Shown here: positions 45,135 through 56,260 of the stretch, piece by piece | How the letters are laid out: each line of letters opens with the position of its first letter | Numbering within the stretch: the first letter of the stretch is position 1 | Origin: Symsagittifera roscoffensis | Taxonomy: Eukaryota; Xenacoelomorpha; Acoela; Convolutidae | Direction of reading: 5' to 3' | Length of the DNA stretch: 64,000 nucleotides | NCBI RefSeq assembly: GCF_963678635.1 | Contig: NC_087070.1 | Coordinates: 32,974,695-33,038,694 of the forward strand | Position numbers and translations under genes: made by a program | Notes under the pieces: generated by a model | What the model saw: the letters and a program-made list of their open reading frames with translations, nothing else | What the model was told of the DNA's origin: nothing | Database searches by the model: none

Positions 45135-45780
45135 TTATTGAGCACGTTTATCAGCTGCGGAACGGGGATCAGCTTGTTTAAACGTGCCATACGATTTTAG
45201 CTGGTACCATTTCTTTACTCGGTCAGCAAGTGCTACGTCTTCAACATTGCACTTGAAAGTAGTGGCTCGAACACCAATTGGTGATGGAAGCGGGCCACTG
45301 AGAACCCAGAAAATGGGCATACGGACAGCGACAGGAGTATTTTGGTTTCTTTCTAGGAAGTATTCGAGAGGCTTGATTGCATGAAAGACATCCTGCCCCA
45401 ATATCATCTCCACGTCGGAGTAGTTGTAGACAATGGGTTCAATTGGCTGCAGATAAGTAAACCTGTCAAGCTGTATTGGAACTTCAATGGTTTCGGAACC
45501 AACACTCAAACTGTCTTTGACAAACGGCGTATCCCTAAACGATTATTCATGGTGGTCGAATTTGGCAAACACGTTTACTTTGACTTGTTGCGTGGGAACG
45601 GATTCCGTCGAATTGAAGCCATTTACCAGAATATCTAGCTAAATTTAAACGCTGTGCTAGGCTCGCCGAGACCCATGAGTGGGTACAACAGGAATCGCAC
45701 ATTATAAGAGCAGTGGCACGTCTGTGCTTGAACTTATTTCCAATCGAATCGCAGGAAGGATTCCCGTTAGTTTCTTGCAA
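45135..45780 (-). pseudogene. BEL/Pao aspartic protease (DUF1758-like), copy A
   Basis: 45547-45780 holds MCDSCCTHSWVSASLAQRLN, the active-site region; the usual Gly after D-[ST] is Cys here and in copy B. 45135-45509 continues with VEMILGQDVFHAIKP and MPIFWVLSGPLPSP, typical of the protease-RT junction. A stop and frame change separate the parts. Confidence 0.8.
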
Positions 45781-46700
45781 GACGGCGATCCGGCTACGTT
45801 CAATGACGAAGTTAGCTTTTTATTTTGATTCGGCGAGGCGGTATTGTTTGATTTTGAATGGCTTGTGTTATTGCTAATTTTCAACTCTTTGTTTCCAGGC
45901 CTACCGCTGAAAACTTTCTCAGCCTCATGCAACAAGACATTATGGGTGCTTTCACAACCAGGCTCATTGCGTTTGCGGGCTTTAGGGCATTGGCGGAACA
46001 AGTGGGCAGGTTGCAAGCAAACAAAACCCAACCTATTTTGCGCGGAGAACTGAGGTTGTTGAGTTGGGGTCTTTTCCTTAAATACAGAACAACTCCAGAG
46101 TGGGTGTTCACCCTAACACTGGAAGCACGGAGCATAAATTGGCTTTCAACTTTTAAAGCAGCGGCAAAATTTTTGTGGGTGTTTCTGGAAACCAGTCTTT
46201 AGAGTCTCCTTAGGTCGTGACTGATTCTGACTGACACGTATAAGTTCATATGCCTCAGCCTTGTCGCGGAACCAGTCATTAAAGTCTAAAACGGGTGGCT
46301 GTCTCCAGCATTTCTTTACAGAGTGAAGAGACGACGACTCTTTCATATTTGGAGGTAATTTTGAAACTTGATTCAAAACGGATGTACTCTTCAAGTCGTA
46401 CTCATTTCCTAACGATTTGAAAACAGCGACAAGACTGGATATACAGGAAGGGAAACTGATAATGCTTTCTGAATTGTGCATTTTGAGAGGGGAAAAACGA
46501 AAGTTTGTCAAGATGAGCCGCCGCAATCGTTTTTGGTTGTCCGAATTTCCACTCCAAAGCATTCTTTTTCCTCTCCGAAGCGAGTTTTCAAAACGTCCTG
46601 GTGCAATGTTCCACTGTAAGCGAATTCGGCAATTGCATTCTTCGCTTTGCCTAAAACGAGGGTGTTGAGATATGTCAGCTTGACATCATCACTGAAAACT
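45781..46700 (-). pseudogene. gag: BEL/Pao Gag, copy A
   Basis: 46146-46562 carries the gag block SKLPPNMKESSSLHSVKKCW and PPVLDFNDWFRDKAEAYE. 45890-46031 has the zinc-knuckle part (CLQPAHLFRQCPKA, then CESTHNVLLHEAE). The frames are broken in several places. The 5' end merges with a displaced fragment of the integrase C-terminal domain at 46725-46790. Confidence 0.82.
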
Positions 46701-46724
46701 TTTGCATCGATTGCGCTTTTGAGC

Positions 46725-46892
46725 TGACCACACCATATCTCCCGTTTTCAAAGAATATTCTCGAGGAGCATGCCACTTAAACGGCTTTAACGGTTTTAAT
46801 GATTGAACGGGTGGGACAAAAACCGTGTTTTCCGGTTTTGCTCTAAAGTTGGGCTTTTTTTTGGATTGAAAATTTTGGAAAAGTTGTGACAA
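46725..46892 (-). pseudogene. Displaced integrase C-terminal fragment at the 5' end of gag
   Basis: KPFKWHAPREYSLKTGDMVW duplicates the start of the domain at 41300-41370, and is directly followed by gag-type sequence. The same junction is in copy B (62150-62220). An integrase end placed before gag would arise from head-to-tail element arrays or template switching. Confidence 0.7.
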
Positions 46893-47257
46893 CTTTTCTT
46901 TCTGAGAATTTTTTTTAAAATTTTTGCGAAAACTTTTTTGGAAAATTTTCTGAATTCTCTTCTTGTCTAGAAATTTTTTGGGCTCGAGACTCTCCTGGGG
47001 TACTAGGATACTGGGTATGCATGAGTATTAGGATATCTAAAAGGGACTTTATCGGTTTGCAAATAATAACATCGTATATGATTTTATAGCACTGATAGTC
47101 AAAAACGTAGCACTTTTTTTGATTAAAAAACTAGCACAAATTAGAGTCTAAAAGTTAATTGAAAACGCAGGTTCGATCTTACAATTTTTTTTGCCTGGAG
47201 TTCACCGAGTTTCAGACCAAAAGTCGATGAAGAATTCACAAGAAACCACTTCCGGTC

Positions 47258-47600
47258 TTGTGTGATGTCGGCTTTGTTTTGACTAGGGGTGTTTTTACCC
47301 GTTTTCGACTTGAGGTCATACGAAAATGTGCAGGTTTCCTCGATTTGGAGAATGAGGTCACAAAAAATTGTCCAGGGTTCGTTCTTCTATTCAATTTGAG
47401 GTCGCACAAAATTGTGTTCGGGTCGGCCCTTCTTTCAAAAATGCAAAAATTGAGGTCTCACAAAATGTGTGCAAGGCTCCTTGCTTTGGAGATTGAGGTC
47501 TCACAAACTTGTGCTGGGGTCGTTTCTCGATTCAGTTTGAGGTCGCAATAAATTGTGTTCAGGTCGGTCCTCAATTGTGTGTTCCCGAGTTGCGTAACCA
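47258..47600 (-). repeat. BEL/Pao leader minisatellite and primer-binding site
   Basis: Six degenerate units starting GAGGTC(A/G)CACAAAA-type lie at 47312, 47354, 47398, 47452, 47495 and 47539 (plus-strand coordinates, 42-54 bp spacing). They fall between the primer-binding site (47581-47600; minus strand TGGTTACGCAACTCGGGAAC) and gag, that is, in the untranslated leader. Copy B has the same array at about 62725-62990. Confidence 0.75.
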
Positions 47601-47608
47601 AAATATTC

Positions 47609-47984
47609 TGGCCTTTTTTTTAACTCGAATAAAAAAAGAATCGGCTTACTTCAAGAGAATCAGTTACGGCAATTTTTAGTTATTCATATTTCACGGAATT
47701 ATCAACAACATTACACGTATCAAGCTAAAAAGTGGGCTTGTTCATGCGCTGTTTTGGTGTGTTTAATGTGTTTTTTCACAATGAATTCATACTTAGTTCA
47801 TGCAGTTTAATTAACAGAAACTTATGTTTAATTAACTTATGTTCTGTCAGACTCGGCTCAATAGATTCTCAAATGAAGCGACCTAGCTGAGAATCGAACC
47901 CACTGAGCTATATAGCTGGTATTGCTCAGCAACTATACTGATTTTATACTATACTTTCAACTTTAATGCTATTTTGCGTTAACA
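47609..47984 (-). repeat. BEL/Pao 5' LTR (copy A, about 376 bp)
   Basis: Begins TGTTAACGCAAAATAGC at 47984 on the minus strand and ends near 47609, eight bases before the primer-binding site. It is nearly identical to 63023-63400. Confidence 0.8.
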
Positions 47985-48722
47985 TTTATCATACAACTTT
48001 CATATATGAAAATTGTATGCTATGCACTTTTTTCATAAACAAAAACAAAATTTTGAGTTAAAATTTTTTTATTCCTTGCTTGGCTGCAAACTTGTTTTTG
48101 TGCAAAAATATAAATTTTACAAAAAAAAAGTTTTGCATGCAAGTTTTGACCTTTTTTTGTTTATAATGTAGTCCAGGATGAGTTTTCACCCAAAACATCC
48201 AAAAATCACAAGAAATTTTTTTTTTGTAAACACGATTTTATCTTTTGTTTGATTTGCTAAAATAAACATAATTTTGTAGAAAACAGGCCTTTTTTTCTCA
48301 ACCATCAAATTTTTCAAACTAAAAATTTTCTAGCCATATTCAATAAGTTACTTTTTTGGTATATAATTCCATGTGCAAACGTCAAAATTAACTTTTTGTC
48401 TAAAATCACCAAATGCAGTTTCTCTGCGTGGAAGAAGCCATTTACACTCTGGGTTGTATTATGACAAAAAATCCTTGGTTAGTGTTTCGGTTGAAACTAG
48501 AAATTTCGAAACAATAGTTTGTTGTATTTTCATTTATGGAAAAAATGCCTATCATACAATTTCATAGTATGGAAAAAATGCTTATCATACAATTTCATCT
48601 ATAGAAAAAATGCTTATATTGCTATTTTCATACCTTTACTTTTGCTCCATGGAAATGTATGAAAGAGTATGATAAGCATTTTTTTCATATATGAAAATTG
48701 TATGATAAGCATTTTTTGTCAA
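47985..48722. mobile_element. Element with ATGCTTATCATACAATTTCAT repeats
   Basis: Starts TTATCATACAACTTTCATATATG against the LTR and ends, in reverse, near GTATGATAAGCATTTTTT at 48720. 48535-48620 has three tandem units of AAAAATGCTTATCATACAAT type, followed by inverted copies at 48655-48720. The same sequence adjoins the LTR in copy B (63401-64000). Confidence 0.7.
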
Positions 48723-49390
48723 CCCGGGCAAACGCGTTTTTTCTCAGTTTTCCGGTTTCATGGTAACATAGTTCAAAGTAGTCTTTGCTAGTTCTTTACT
48801 GTTTTCACCAATAATTTTTTGTATAGAAAGTGGGGTGAAGTTTTGCTCCTGTGCCTTAAGTTGTGATGAGAGAGAGGAAATGTGATCGTATGTTGTAACT
48901 TCAAAATTATAATTAACTACGTAATTTCTCGTTACAATAAACTTTTTAATTTGTGCGACAAGAACATAGCCAACTGACAGTTAAAACAGCTGAATAAAAA
49001 AAACTTTCATCACTAAAATTACTGATTATAATGTTTACCGAAGCTAAAAAGTCTTTTTGGTGAAGCGAGTCTGGTTCAGAAGGTTAAGTTTTAAAAATGG
49101 ATTTGCACGTGAGAAACTCAAATTATAGCTTTTTGTGGCATATCTTTTTTCTTAATTTAAAGAGTTATCTGAATTTTGAGGAATGATTGTGCAAACGAAA
49201 CTCAAAAACTTTAAGCGTCACAGTGAGATGAAGATTTCTAATGTATTACTTACTAGACGAAATTAACATTTTACTTCGAGCAATTCGGCAGCTTTTTGCG
49301 GACAAAAAATGCAAATAACCACTTGAACTAAGTTGTTTTCTCTCTTCCTCCAGTTTAACGTCGCAAACTCATCATAATATAAGAAGGGTT
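48723..49390. other. No gene recognised
   Basis: No supported feature. Confidence 0.4.
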
Positions 49391-49596
49391 GGCTCATTTT
49401 TCTTTTCTCCCCACCTGCTAATTTTTATAATGGAAGTTATTTGAAGTGCACTTTGTCCGATTGTCATGAAAACTGGCACGTAGACTAATTAGGCTATGAC
49501 AAACATATTTGGTCTCCATAATTAACCTTGTAAGACCGCTCGTTAGATCATAAAATTCATGTTTGAGTGAGGTGGGTGGGGAAAGGAAAAAGAGCC
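49391..49596. mobile_element. hAT-like MITE, copy 2 (206 bp, 8-bp TSD)
   Basis: Ends GGCTCATTTTTC and GAAAAAGAGCC; flanks GAAGGGTT (49383-49390) and GTAGGGTT (49597-49604), an 8-bp duplication with one mismatch. The interior is inverted relative to copy 1. Confidence 0.85.
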
Positions 49597-50516
49597 GTAG
49601 GGTTATGTGACAAGCACTCTTCACTATGAAACTCCAGACAGTGTTCTGCTCAATTTCAAGTTCACGGCAAAAATTCAGTGGCGCTAATTTGCTCCTTTTG
49701 TCAGTTGGTGTTGATACTCAGTAGAAGGGCTGTTGTGAGTTTAACCGGGTTGAGTTCACATTGAAAATTAGCGATAAAAAAGTGAAAGAAAAACAGCGAT
49801 CGCCATCGATGAATTATCGATGTTCATAGCCACAATAGCAAGTTTTATCGATAAATCTCGCTAATTTGGCTTATTTTCAGCGATGGAACAGCGATAAAAA
49901 AACCTATCAAAACGAAAAAATTATTGCTCTAACAGAGGTGCCATCCCCTAACCAATAGAGTTCTAGTCATGTTTGGTACATCTGCGCTATCAATCATTAC
50001 GAACATTGAAGCTAAAGAGCTTATCACCAATAACTCTCAATTGAACGCTACTAGAATGAGTTAAAATTTCGTACGTTTTAGCTTTGATTTTCTACAGAAT
50101 CATTACTGAAACAGCTCTGATAAAACGCAGGAAAATCGCTTTTTTTTCAATTTGAAGAACTTATGCTTGTGTATCGAAGCGGAATACAGACTTTTTTCGG
50201 GATAAAAACCTGTTTAACCAAATTAGTTGAATCTTTATGATGCTGCTATCAATTAATTTTCTCCTGACGATTTTTCGGCTTCACTGTTGTCGCCGTAAGC
50301 TCTGGTGGTTTAATTTCCAATTTCGTTAGTTCAATTTGCATGCACTACTTATATAGCTATTGTGGATCCTACATAGGCGTTACATGCACTTTTTTTCGGT
50401 TGTGGTTTTTCGACAAATTTTGTCGGCTGAGTTTCAGCTTGTTGGCTCTCGGCTTTAATTCTGTCGATTTATTTACTTAATTTTTCCTTTAAAATGTCCG
50501 GTAGTACTTTTGAGAG
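49597..50516. other. No gene recognised
   Basis: Several short ATCGAT palindromes around 49805-49855; no coding feature. Confidence 0.4.
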
Positions 50517-51708
50517 CCCTAGTCGATCAAGGGAGGTTATCTTGCAAGATCTTGCAAGAATCTTGCAAGATTCTTTTAAAGAGGATGCATCTCTTTAAAA
50601 GATCTTGCAAGATTCTTGCAAGATCTTGCAAGACAACCTCCTTTAAAGATAACCTTTTTTTTGCAAGATCTTTAAAGATACAATTTTTTTGGGCAAAAAC
50701 AGCTTTACACGCGAAGACAACCAAGTAGCGTTCGTGGAAGAAGGAAGCAATCTTAGCTACGCTTACATACACACAGCCCGCTAGGCGGTTGCCCCCAGAA
50801 AGCTTCTTTTTTTAAAAACTTTTTTTTGTGATAGGCAGCTATTTTCAAATTTTGATCGACTACTTATACCTTTGTAGATTGCAAAGGAGTAATGAACGCA
50901 AGTAGACTCGAAGATTGCAAAGGAGTAATGAACGCAATTAAACCTTAAAAAATAACACTGACGTTGTTGAAAAATCTCAACTTTCAAAACTCAAAGAAAA
51001 AAATAGAAGCCCTTTAAGCTCTTTAAATTTCTAGAACAATTTATGATGGGCGCTTTTTTGATAACATGAAACCGACTTGAGAAAACTGGATCAATAAGTA
51101 AAGTTTTTATTCTCTGGAAATCTAAAAAATAAATTCCACTTTCAAAACTAGAAATCGATAGTCGAAAAAACTAAATATCCCCGGTTTGAACTAATTAAAG
51201 CAATTCGTCACAAAAAATTTTTGGCCAATAATCCTTCAATTTTCGCAAACCAGTAGCAGCAATAATTGCGAATAAATTAAAAAGATTTGATTGGTTGATA
51301 CTTTTAATCTCATTGAATAAATTAACAACAGATATGCGACTACTTTTTAACGCATGATTTTTGTCTAATTTTATTCGTTAAGCATTTATTTGAAGTGATG
51401 CAAGTAAATTTTTGAGATCAATTCGAAAAAGTTTTGGATTCTCGTTCTAGAAACAATTTTTTTGATCTTACACCTAATTTCTGTTATTTTTTTTGTGTTT
51501 TTTGGACAGAAATTTTGGGATGGTTATCTTGCAAGATTCTTGCAAGATTCTTGCAAGATAGCCTCCCTCTTTCAAGATTCTTGCAAGATAACCTCCATCT
51601 TGCAAGATCTTGCAAGATAACCTCCATCTTGCAAGATCTTGCAAGATAACCCTCTTTTGCAAGAATCTTGCAAGATCTTGCAAGATAACCTCCCTTGATC
51701 GACTAGGG
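50517..51708. mobile_element. 1.2-kb inverted-repeat element with TCTTGCAAGA arrays
   Basis: Ends CCCTAGTCGATCAAGGGAGG and its perfect complement at 51689-51708, continuing as GTTATCTTGCAAGATCTTGC. About 16 exact copies of the palindrome TCTTGCAAGA sit in the two subterminal arms (6 left, 10 right), mixed with AACCTCC spacers. The left arm also has a palindrome with 12-bp arms TCTTTTAAAGAG around GATGCAT. The interior (50690-51510) has a duplicated GATTGCAAAGGAGTAATGAA and no convincing protein. No target duplication was recognised. Confidence 0.85.
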
Positions 51709-52000
51709 AGCGCTAAAACTCTGAAACTAATCTTTAAACTAATCTCTAAACGAATCTTTAAAATCTGCCCATAATCAACCCTACTAGGACCTCTCTGCAA
51801 AACCTAATGAACTTCGATACAAAAAAATATTTTGTTTTTGCTTTTCTTTTCGTTTCGTTTCGTTTTTAAATTTCCTCAGTCATCGTTTGAAATTCTCTCT
51901 GCTAATTTTTGAATGTGCTTTGATCGTATAATTGTTGTATTGCAGATGGCACAAAACTCAGCTTCGCCTCTGCCTGTACAATTGTTTTTAATGCTATATT
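51709..52000. other. No gene recognised
   Basis: Short AT-rich gap between two inverted-repeat elements; CGTTTCGTTTCGTTTT simple repeat near 51850. Confidence 0.4.
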
Positions 52001-52718
52001 CCCGCGCCGGAGTTCCATGGATAATAATCGATTATAATTGAAAAATATTGTCCAAAATGTTGTCAATATAATCCATTGGGCGGATGGGGGGGGGGGGGGG
52101 AATAAATTGAGGAAGGATAAACTGTGGAGTGGAGGGGGTGTAAATGATAAAGCCCCTCTCCCAAATCTACCAATAAATAACCCCCCATAAAAGGGGTAAA
52201 TGGCGGTTCTGGTAAACTGACAGGGAGGGTAAACTGGGAGGTTAATGGGGGGGGGGTGTAAACAGGGAGGAAAGGGGGGGGGGGTAATTATTGGGAGGGG
52301 GGTAAACAGGGGGAGGGGTTAAACAGGGGGAGGGAGATAAACAGGGTGGGCGGGGGGTTGTAAACAGGAAAGAGGTAAACGGGAATGTAACATTTTATAA
52401 AACCTAATACGTAGCAATTGCACTAAACAGGAAATGCGATAACTTTGAAAAAAAAGTTGTATGTTTCATGACTAGCGTCTCAAAAAAATTCATTATAATT
52501 TATTATAATCGATTATAAGGAATTATGTTGGCATTAAAAAAAGAAACAATCCATTTTTAATGAATTATGATCGATTATAATGGATTATATTGATATTAAA
52601 AATGATGGTTTATAATCTATTTTTGATGGATTACAATCAATTATTTTTGCAATTTTATAGATACTGACTATAAAATGACAATATAATCGACTATTATCCA
52701 TGGAATTCCAGTGCGGGT
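52001..52718 (+). mobile_element. Inverted-repeat element with G-rich core, copy 2
   Basis: Ends CCCGCGCCGGAGTTCCATGG and, reversed, CCCGCACTGGAATTCCATGG (17 of 20 match). Core 52080-52390 is a G-rich array of GGGGGTAAACAGG-like units, followed by CACTAAACAGGAAATG and AATCGATTATAA repeats, as at 32149-33170. Confidence 0.75.
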
Positions 52719-53361
52719 TTTTATGCATTCATTGTTGTTTCGCTAATACTAGTTTAAACGTTTTTTCGTTTAAACGTTTTTTCCGCCTCAAACGTTTTTT
52801 TCCGCACATCGATTCTTTACAGATTTTTTTCACCATCATCTTTATCTAGGTAGCAAAAAAATAGCAAGGCAAAAATGCACTTTCTTGTTTAACCGCATAC
52901 AGTCACGGGACAAAGTATTTGCATTTTTTTGTTGACACCGAGCGAAGGAACACGTTTTTCTTTCAAATGTTTGTTGATTTCTCTGCAACAACTCAAGATT
53001 TAGAATTGACCTATATTAGATAAAACTATTTGGAAAAATCAATGAAACTAAACTCAATGAAATTAAACAATTGCAATCTTATAGGCAGTGACAGTTTAAA
53101 CCTTTGCTGTCATTGTTTGCAAAACACTGCAAAACTTGAATTGAAAACGTAGATTTACTGATTTGAAATTAATTTTGCATATTGTGAAAACGGGGTTTTT
53201 GAAAAAAAACTATATTTTGGTTCTTGGTATATTATTCAAGTAGAGGAAAAGGTACATTTTGGATGTTTTCAAATTCAATTTGAAATTCAGAGCAGACTAT
53301 TTTAGAGTCTATTACAAGTTTTTGGTCAAAGTTCAAACTTAGGAATGCTGTTTTGTTTTAG

Positions 53362-53414
53362 CCCTGAAGGCGCAAAGTGCAAAACCATATACGCTGACAA
53401 TGGTGTTGAGTTGG
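53362..53414 (+). CDS. Second coding exon of the gene starting at 36129
   Basis: A 53-nt exon with a good acceptor (TGTTTTGTTTTAG) and strong donor (GTAAGTACG at 53415). Read in the phase left by exon 1 it is open and gives CPEGAKCKTIYADNGVEL, adding two cysteines directly after the hydrophobic segment. It ends in phase 1. The linkage over 17.1 kb is inferred from phase and direction only. A possible third exon follows at 53600. Confidence 0.5.
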
Positions 53415-53599
53415 GTAAGTACGATCAAAAACTTTCAGTTGTTTTGAAATTAATTTTTAAAAAACCGAAAAAATTCAAAAACTCAAAACAAGTATGAAGT
53501 CTTATCCAGAAATGGTTTTTGTCTCCCCAATTTAAATTTTCCGCAAGATTTTTGCACTGCAGACAAAAATTTTAAAAAAACAACGTTGATTGCTTTAGG

Positions 53600-53660
53600 A
53601 AAATGGAAAAAAAAACGCTTGTTAAAACATCTTAGCTGCCCTTTAGCTCCTCTCGAATAA
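53600..53660 (+). CDS. Possible third, terminal exon
   Basis: After TTGATTGCTTTAG (ending 53599) the phase left by the previous exon stays open for about 20 codons, a Lys-rich stretch ending at a TAA near 53658. The pyrimidine tract is weak. If real, the protein would be only about 68 residues long. Confidence 0.2.
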
Positions 53661-53939
53661 TCTTTTGCAGAGAAGTTTTGGATGAATTATTAACTGTTGG
53701 ATTATTATATAGCCAAACGTTAAAAATTGAGCTATATAGGAAGCTAGAGTGATTATTTAGCTTGACTAATTTTATTCGTTCTTTATGCTGGAAAGTTTGT
53801 GCGGCAACTATTTTTTCTACAAAAAAAGTAGACTTTTACTTAACCAATCTCGACTAATTTTTGTACCCTCTTAAAAATACAATTTTTGAAATTCGAAGCT
53901 CCAAAAAATTTTATTTGAAACTCTTTGAGTTTAAGTCCG

Positions 53940-55540
53940 GGTTGGCTCAATCATAGAGTAATTCAGATAAGGTACACCGTCTGTCTGTTCGTCATGTTAT
54001 CTTTTTTTCGGCCAAATAGATTCGTACAAATTCTTAGTCTAATACCAATGTTAACCTTACTCGTATATCTCCTAGTCTCAATAGATCTAGCGTATAGTGA
54101 TATCTGCGGGTAAGTCCATCTGCAACTTGTTCTAAAGGAGATAAACTGTCTTCTAAGTTCTATTCAATTTGTTCTGGTCCTGAAACTACGAGTAGTTTTA
54201 GCAGCACGAATAATTGTCAGTGTTAGTAATGGATCATGATTGGTTAGTAGGAAATGTTTTATAGAGATGGTTTTATAAAGAATAGTTAATTAGTTATAAT
54301 TGGTTCTATCAAGAAAAAACATTTGGAGATAGTCTATTGTTTATAAATGCATTATTTAACCTGGTTCCAACCACCCGGGGCTTAGATAAATTTTAGTTTT
54401 TAAAATTGTTTTTTTTTGTGAATGATAGATGTGGAGATTTCTTTGTTCTTAAGAGTATTTTTTTTGGAAGCAGTGACTGCGTGGAAGAGTGAGAGATGTA
54501 GTTATCTTCGTCGTAGAGAAAAGAAGGCCGTTTGTGTTCCGGAAGTGGTTCTCGTTTTATCCTAGATTGTTTTCAGTGATCATGTCAAGCTTTCTGATTG
54601 ATGCAATGATTTGTCAACTTCGTTTAGCTTAGAGCGAGACTACGTGCAAGATGAAATTTGACCTTTCTGCGTGAAATGCTAAGTGACTAGGATCTCTATG
54701 TTAGGTCAACATCAAGTTGGTCATTGTTCTTCTTCAATGGGTTTCTTTGCTGCGATGTTGGGCCCATAATTCAAATCCTTCGCAGGTTGTGACTACGGAA
54801 ATAAACCAATAGATTTGCCATTCTAAAGTCGCAATGTCGTCGAGTTTTCATCTCCTTTTGCTGTTCGTTCCGTTTGCTCTAAGAAATCTTTTGCATTGAA
54901 ATTTACGTATAACTTGTAAGCGAGATCAATTTTAGTTATGATGTTTTTTCTAGTTCTTTTCGCAAAGTCTTTTTGTTTATTTTCAGTTATTTGTAAAGAG
55001 TCGGTCACCCTAGAACACCTCTCGTCAGAAAATGAGTGTGGGTCAAAAGAGTGGTACAGCTCGGTTGTTTAGGCCGGCTATATAGCATGCTCAGGACGTC
55101 CTACTGGGTGGTGAGGCCAGTGAGGGTGTATAGGTTTTCCGTCTCGTTTAGCAGAGTCTCTTTTTGTGTTTAATTTTTCGTTCTATTGTATAAGTGTTTT
55201 TCTTTTTTCTTTTTGGTTTTTTGTTTCAAAAATAGATTGTTGTGTTTTGGGTTTTTTTTTCGAATCTTTGATGTTTTATGTTTCAAAAAATTTCGAGTGT
55301 GAGTAATTTATCCAGCTTAGTTTCTTGTAATTTATTGGCATTCATTTCATTTACTACTAAAATTTTTGAAGTTTACTTTAAAATTATTACTTAACTGCAC
55401 TGGTTATGAAGTTTACTGCGCTGGAAAAACTTAGTTTCATTTTCAGATCAAAAATTAAAAAAATAATGGCCTTTGTTTTGTTTCATCTATTAGTGAATAA
55501 ATAAATAAAAACTAATAAAAAAATCATACTTACGAGCGCT
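53940..55540 (-). pseudogene. Gene-X 3' exons and tail (reverse of 4722-6660)
   Basis: The segment mirrors 4722-6660 in order: tail (53940-54380), coding-like blocks (54600-54860), intron. The minus ORF 54823-55008 (61 codons) contains LYVNFNAKDFLEQTERTAKG, which aligns with broken translations at 3900-3990 and 5740-5830 (KDFLEPKERAAKEM). This copy keeps a longer open frame, so it clarifies the coding strand. Confidence 0.55.
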
Positions 55541-55544
55541 CTCT

Positions 55545-56260
55545 TTCAGGGGAAAATCTAGGAGTGTAGTTAGCTTTTATCGTCTCGGATGTTACGAGAA
55601 GTTCGGCAAGCATGCAGATTACGTATTTAGTGCGAAGCAGATGCCATAGAAATTCGAGTGCTCTGATGATTTTTAGTTCTTCGGTAAGGCTTGAAACTCA
55701 TGATTCGTGTTTTTGGATTAAATTATGAAGCTTGTGATTGAATTCTCTTTTGTGAACATGTTCAAGTAGGGTTATTTTATTGAGCTGGACATTTTGATTT
55801 GGAGTTATGATTTTGAGTTATGATTTGGCGAGCGTCATCAACCCGGAAGGTGTAGGTTAGTTGGCAAAATGTAGACAACTGCCGGAAGGGATCGTAATTA
55901 CGAAGGATGTCGTGTAAGGTAGTAGATTTGAAACAATAGGTAAAAATTAAGAAATTTGGTGATGTGTTCTTTGGTTTATAAACATAAAACGATGTTGTGG
56001 CTTACGTGATTGTGTGTTTGTTTATAAAATTTTTGTGTAATTTTAAAAAATGCGTATAAATATTTCGTTCCGTCTTGAGCATGGTTTCGTGTGAACAATG
56101 AATGTTTCTCTCCTTCGGTGAAAAGAAATGAAATGTGAATGCAAAATGGTTAAATTTATTGACAATCGCTCATAGGCTTTCGTGTTTGTTGGTGAGCGAG
56201 CGACTATCAAATCAAACTTCTTCTTAGTGCTATCTAGGTGATACATGCATTCTGATTTAA
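55545..56260 (-). pseudogene. Gene-X middle exon (copy B)
   Basis: Minus-strand coding-like sequence ends at donor GTAAGTAT (complement of about 55525-55532). It includes ILRNYDPFRQLSTFCQLT and MLAELLVTSETIKANY, homologous at protein level to 2518-2881 and 4358-4721 while the DNA is well diverged, and upstream the frame 56043-56246 with KKKFDLIVARSPTNTKAYER. In-frame stops are present. Function and family are unknown. Confidence 0.5.

Larger units (their letters stand above)
36221..53361 (+). other. Proposed 17.1-kb intron filled with mobile DNA
   Basis: Bounded by donor GTAAGTTAG (36221) and acceptor TGTTTTGTTTTAG (53361). Almost all recognisable content is repetitive: satellite, TIR elements, hAT-like MITEs, the BEL/Pao chimera and the TCTTGCAAGA element. 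Further exons inside cannot be excluded. Confidence 0.45.

Noticed and set aside
50517-51708. CRISPR-like array from repeated TCTTGCAAGA
   Set aside because: Repeats are 10-bp palindromes without unique spacers, arranged as inverted arms; the DNA is eukaryotic.
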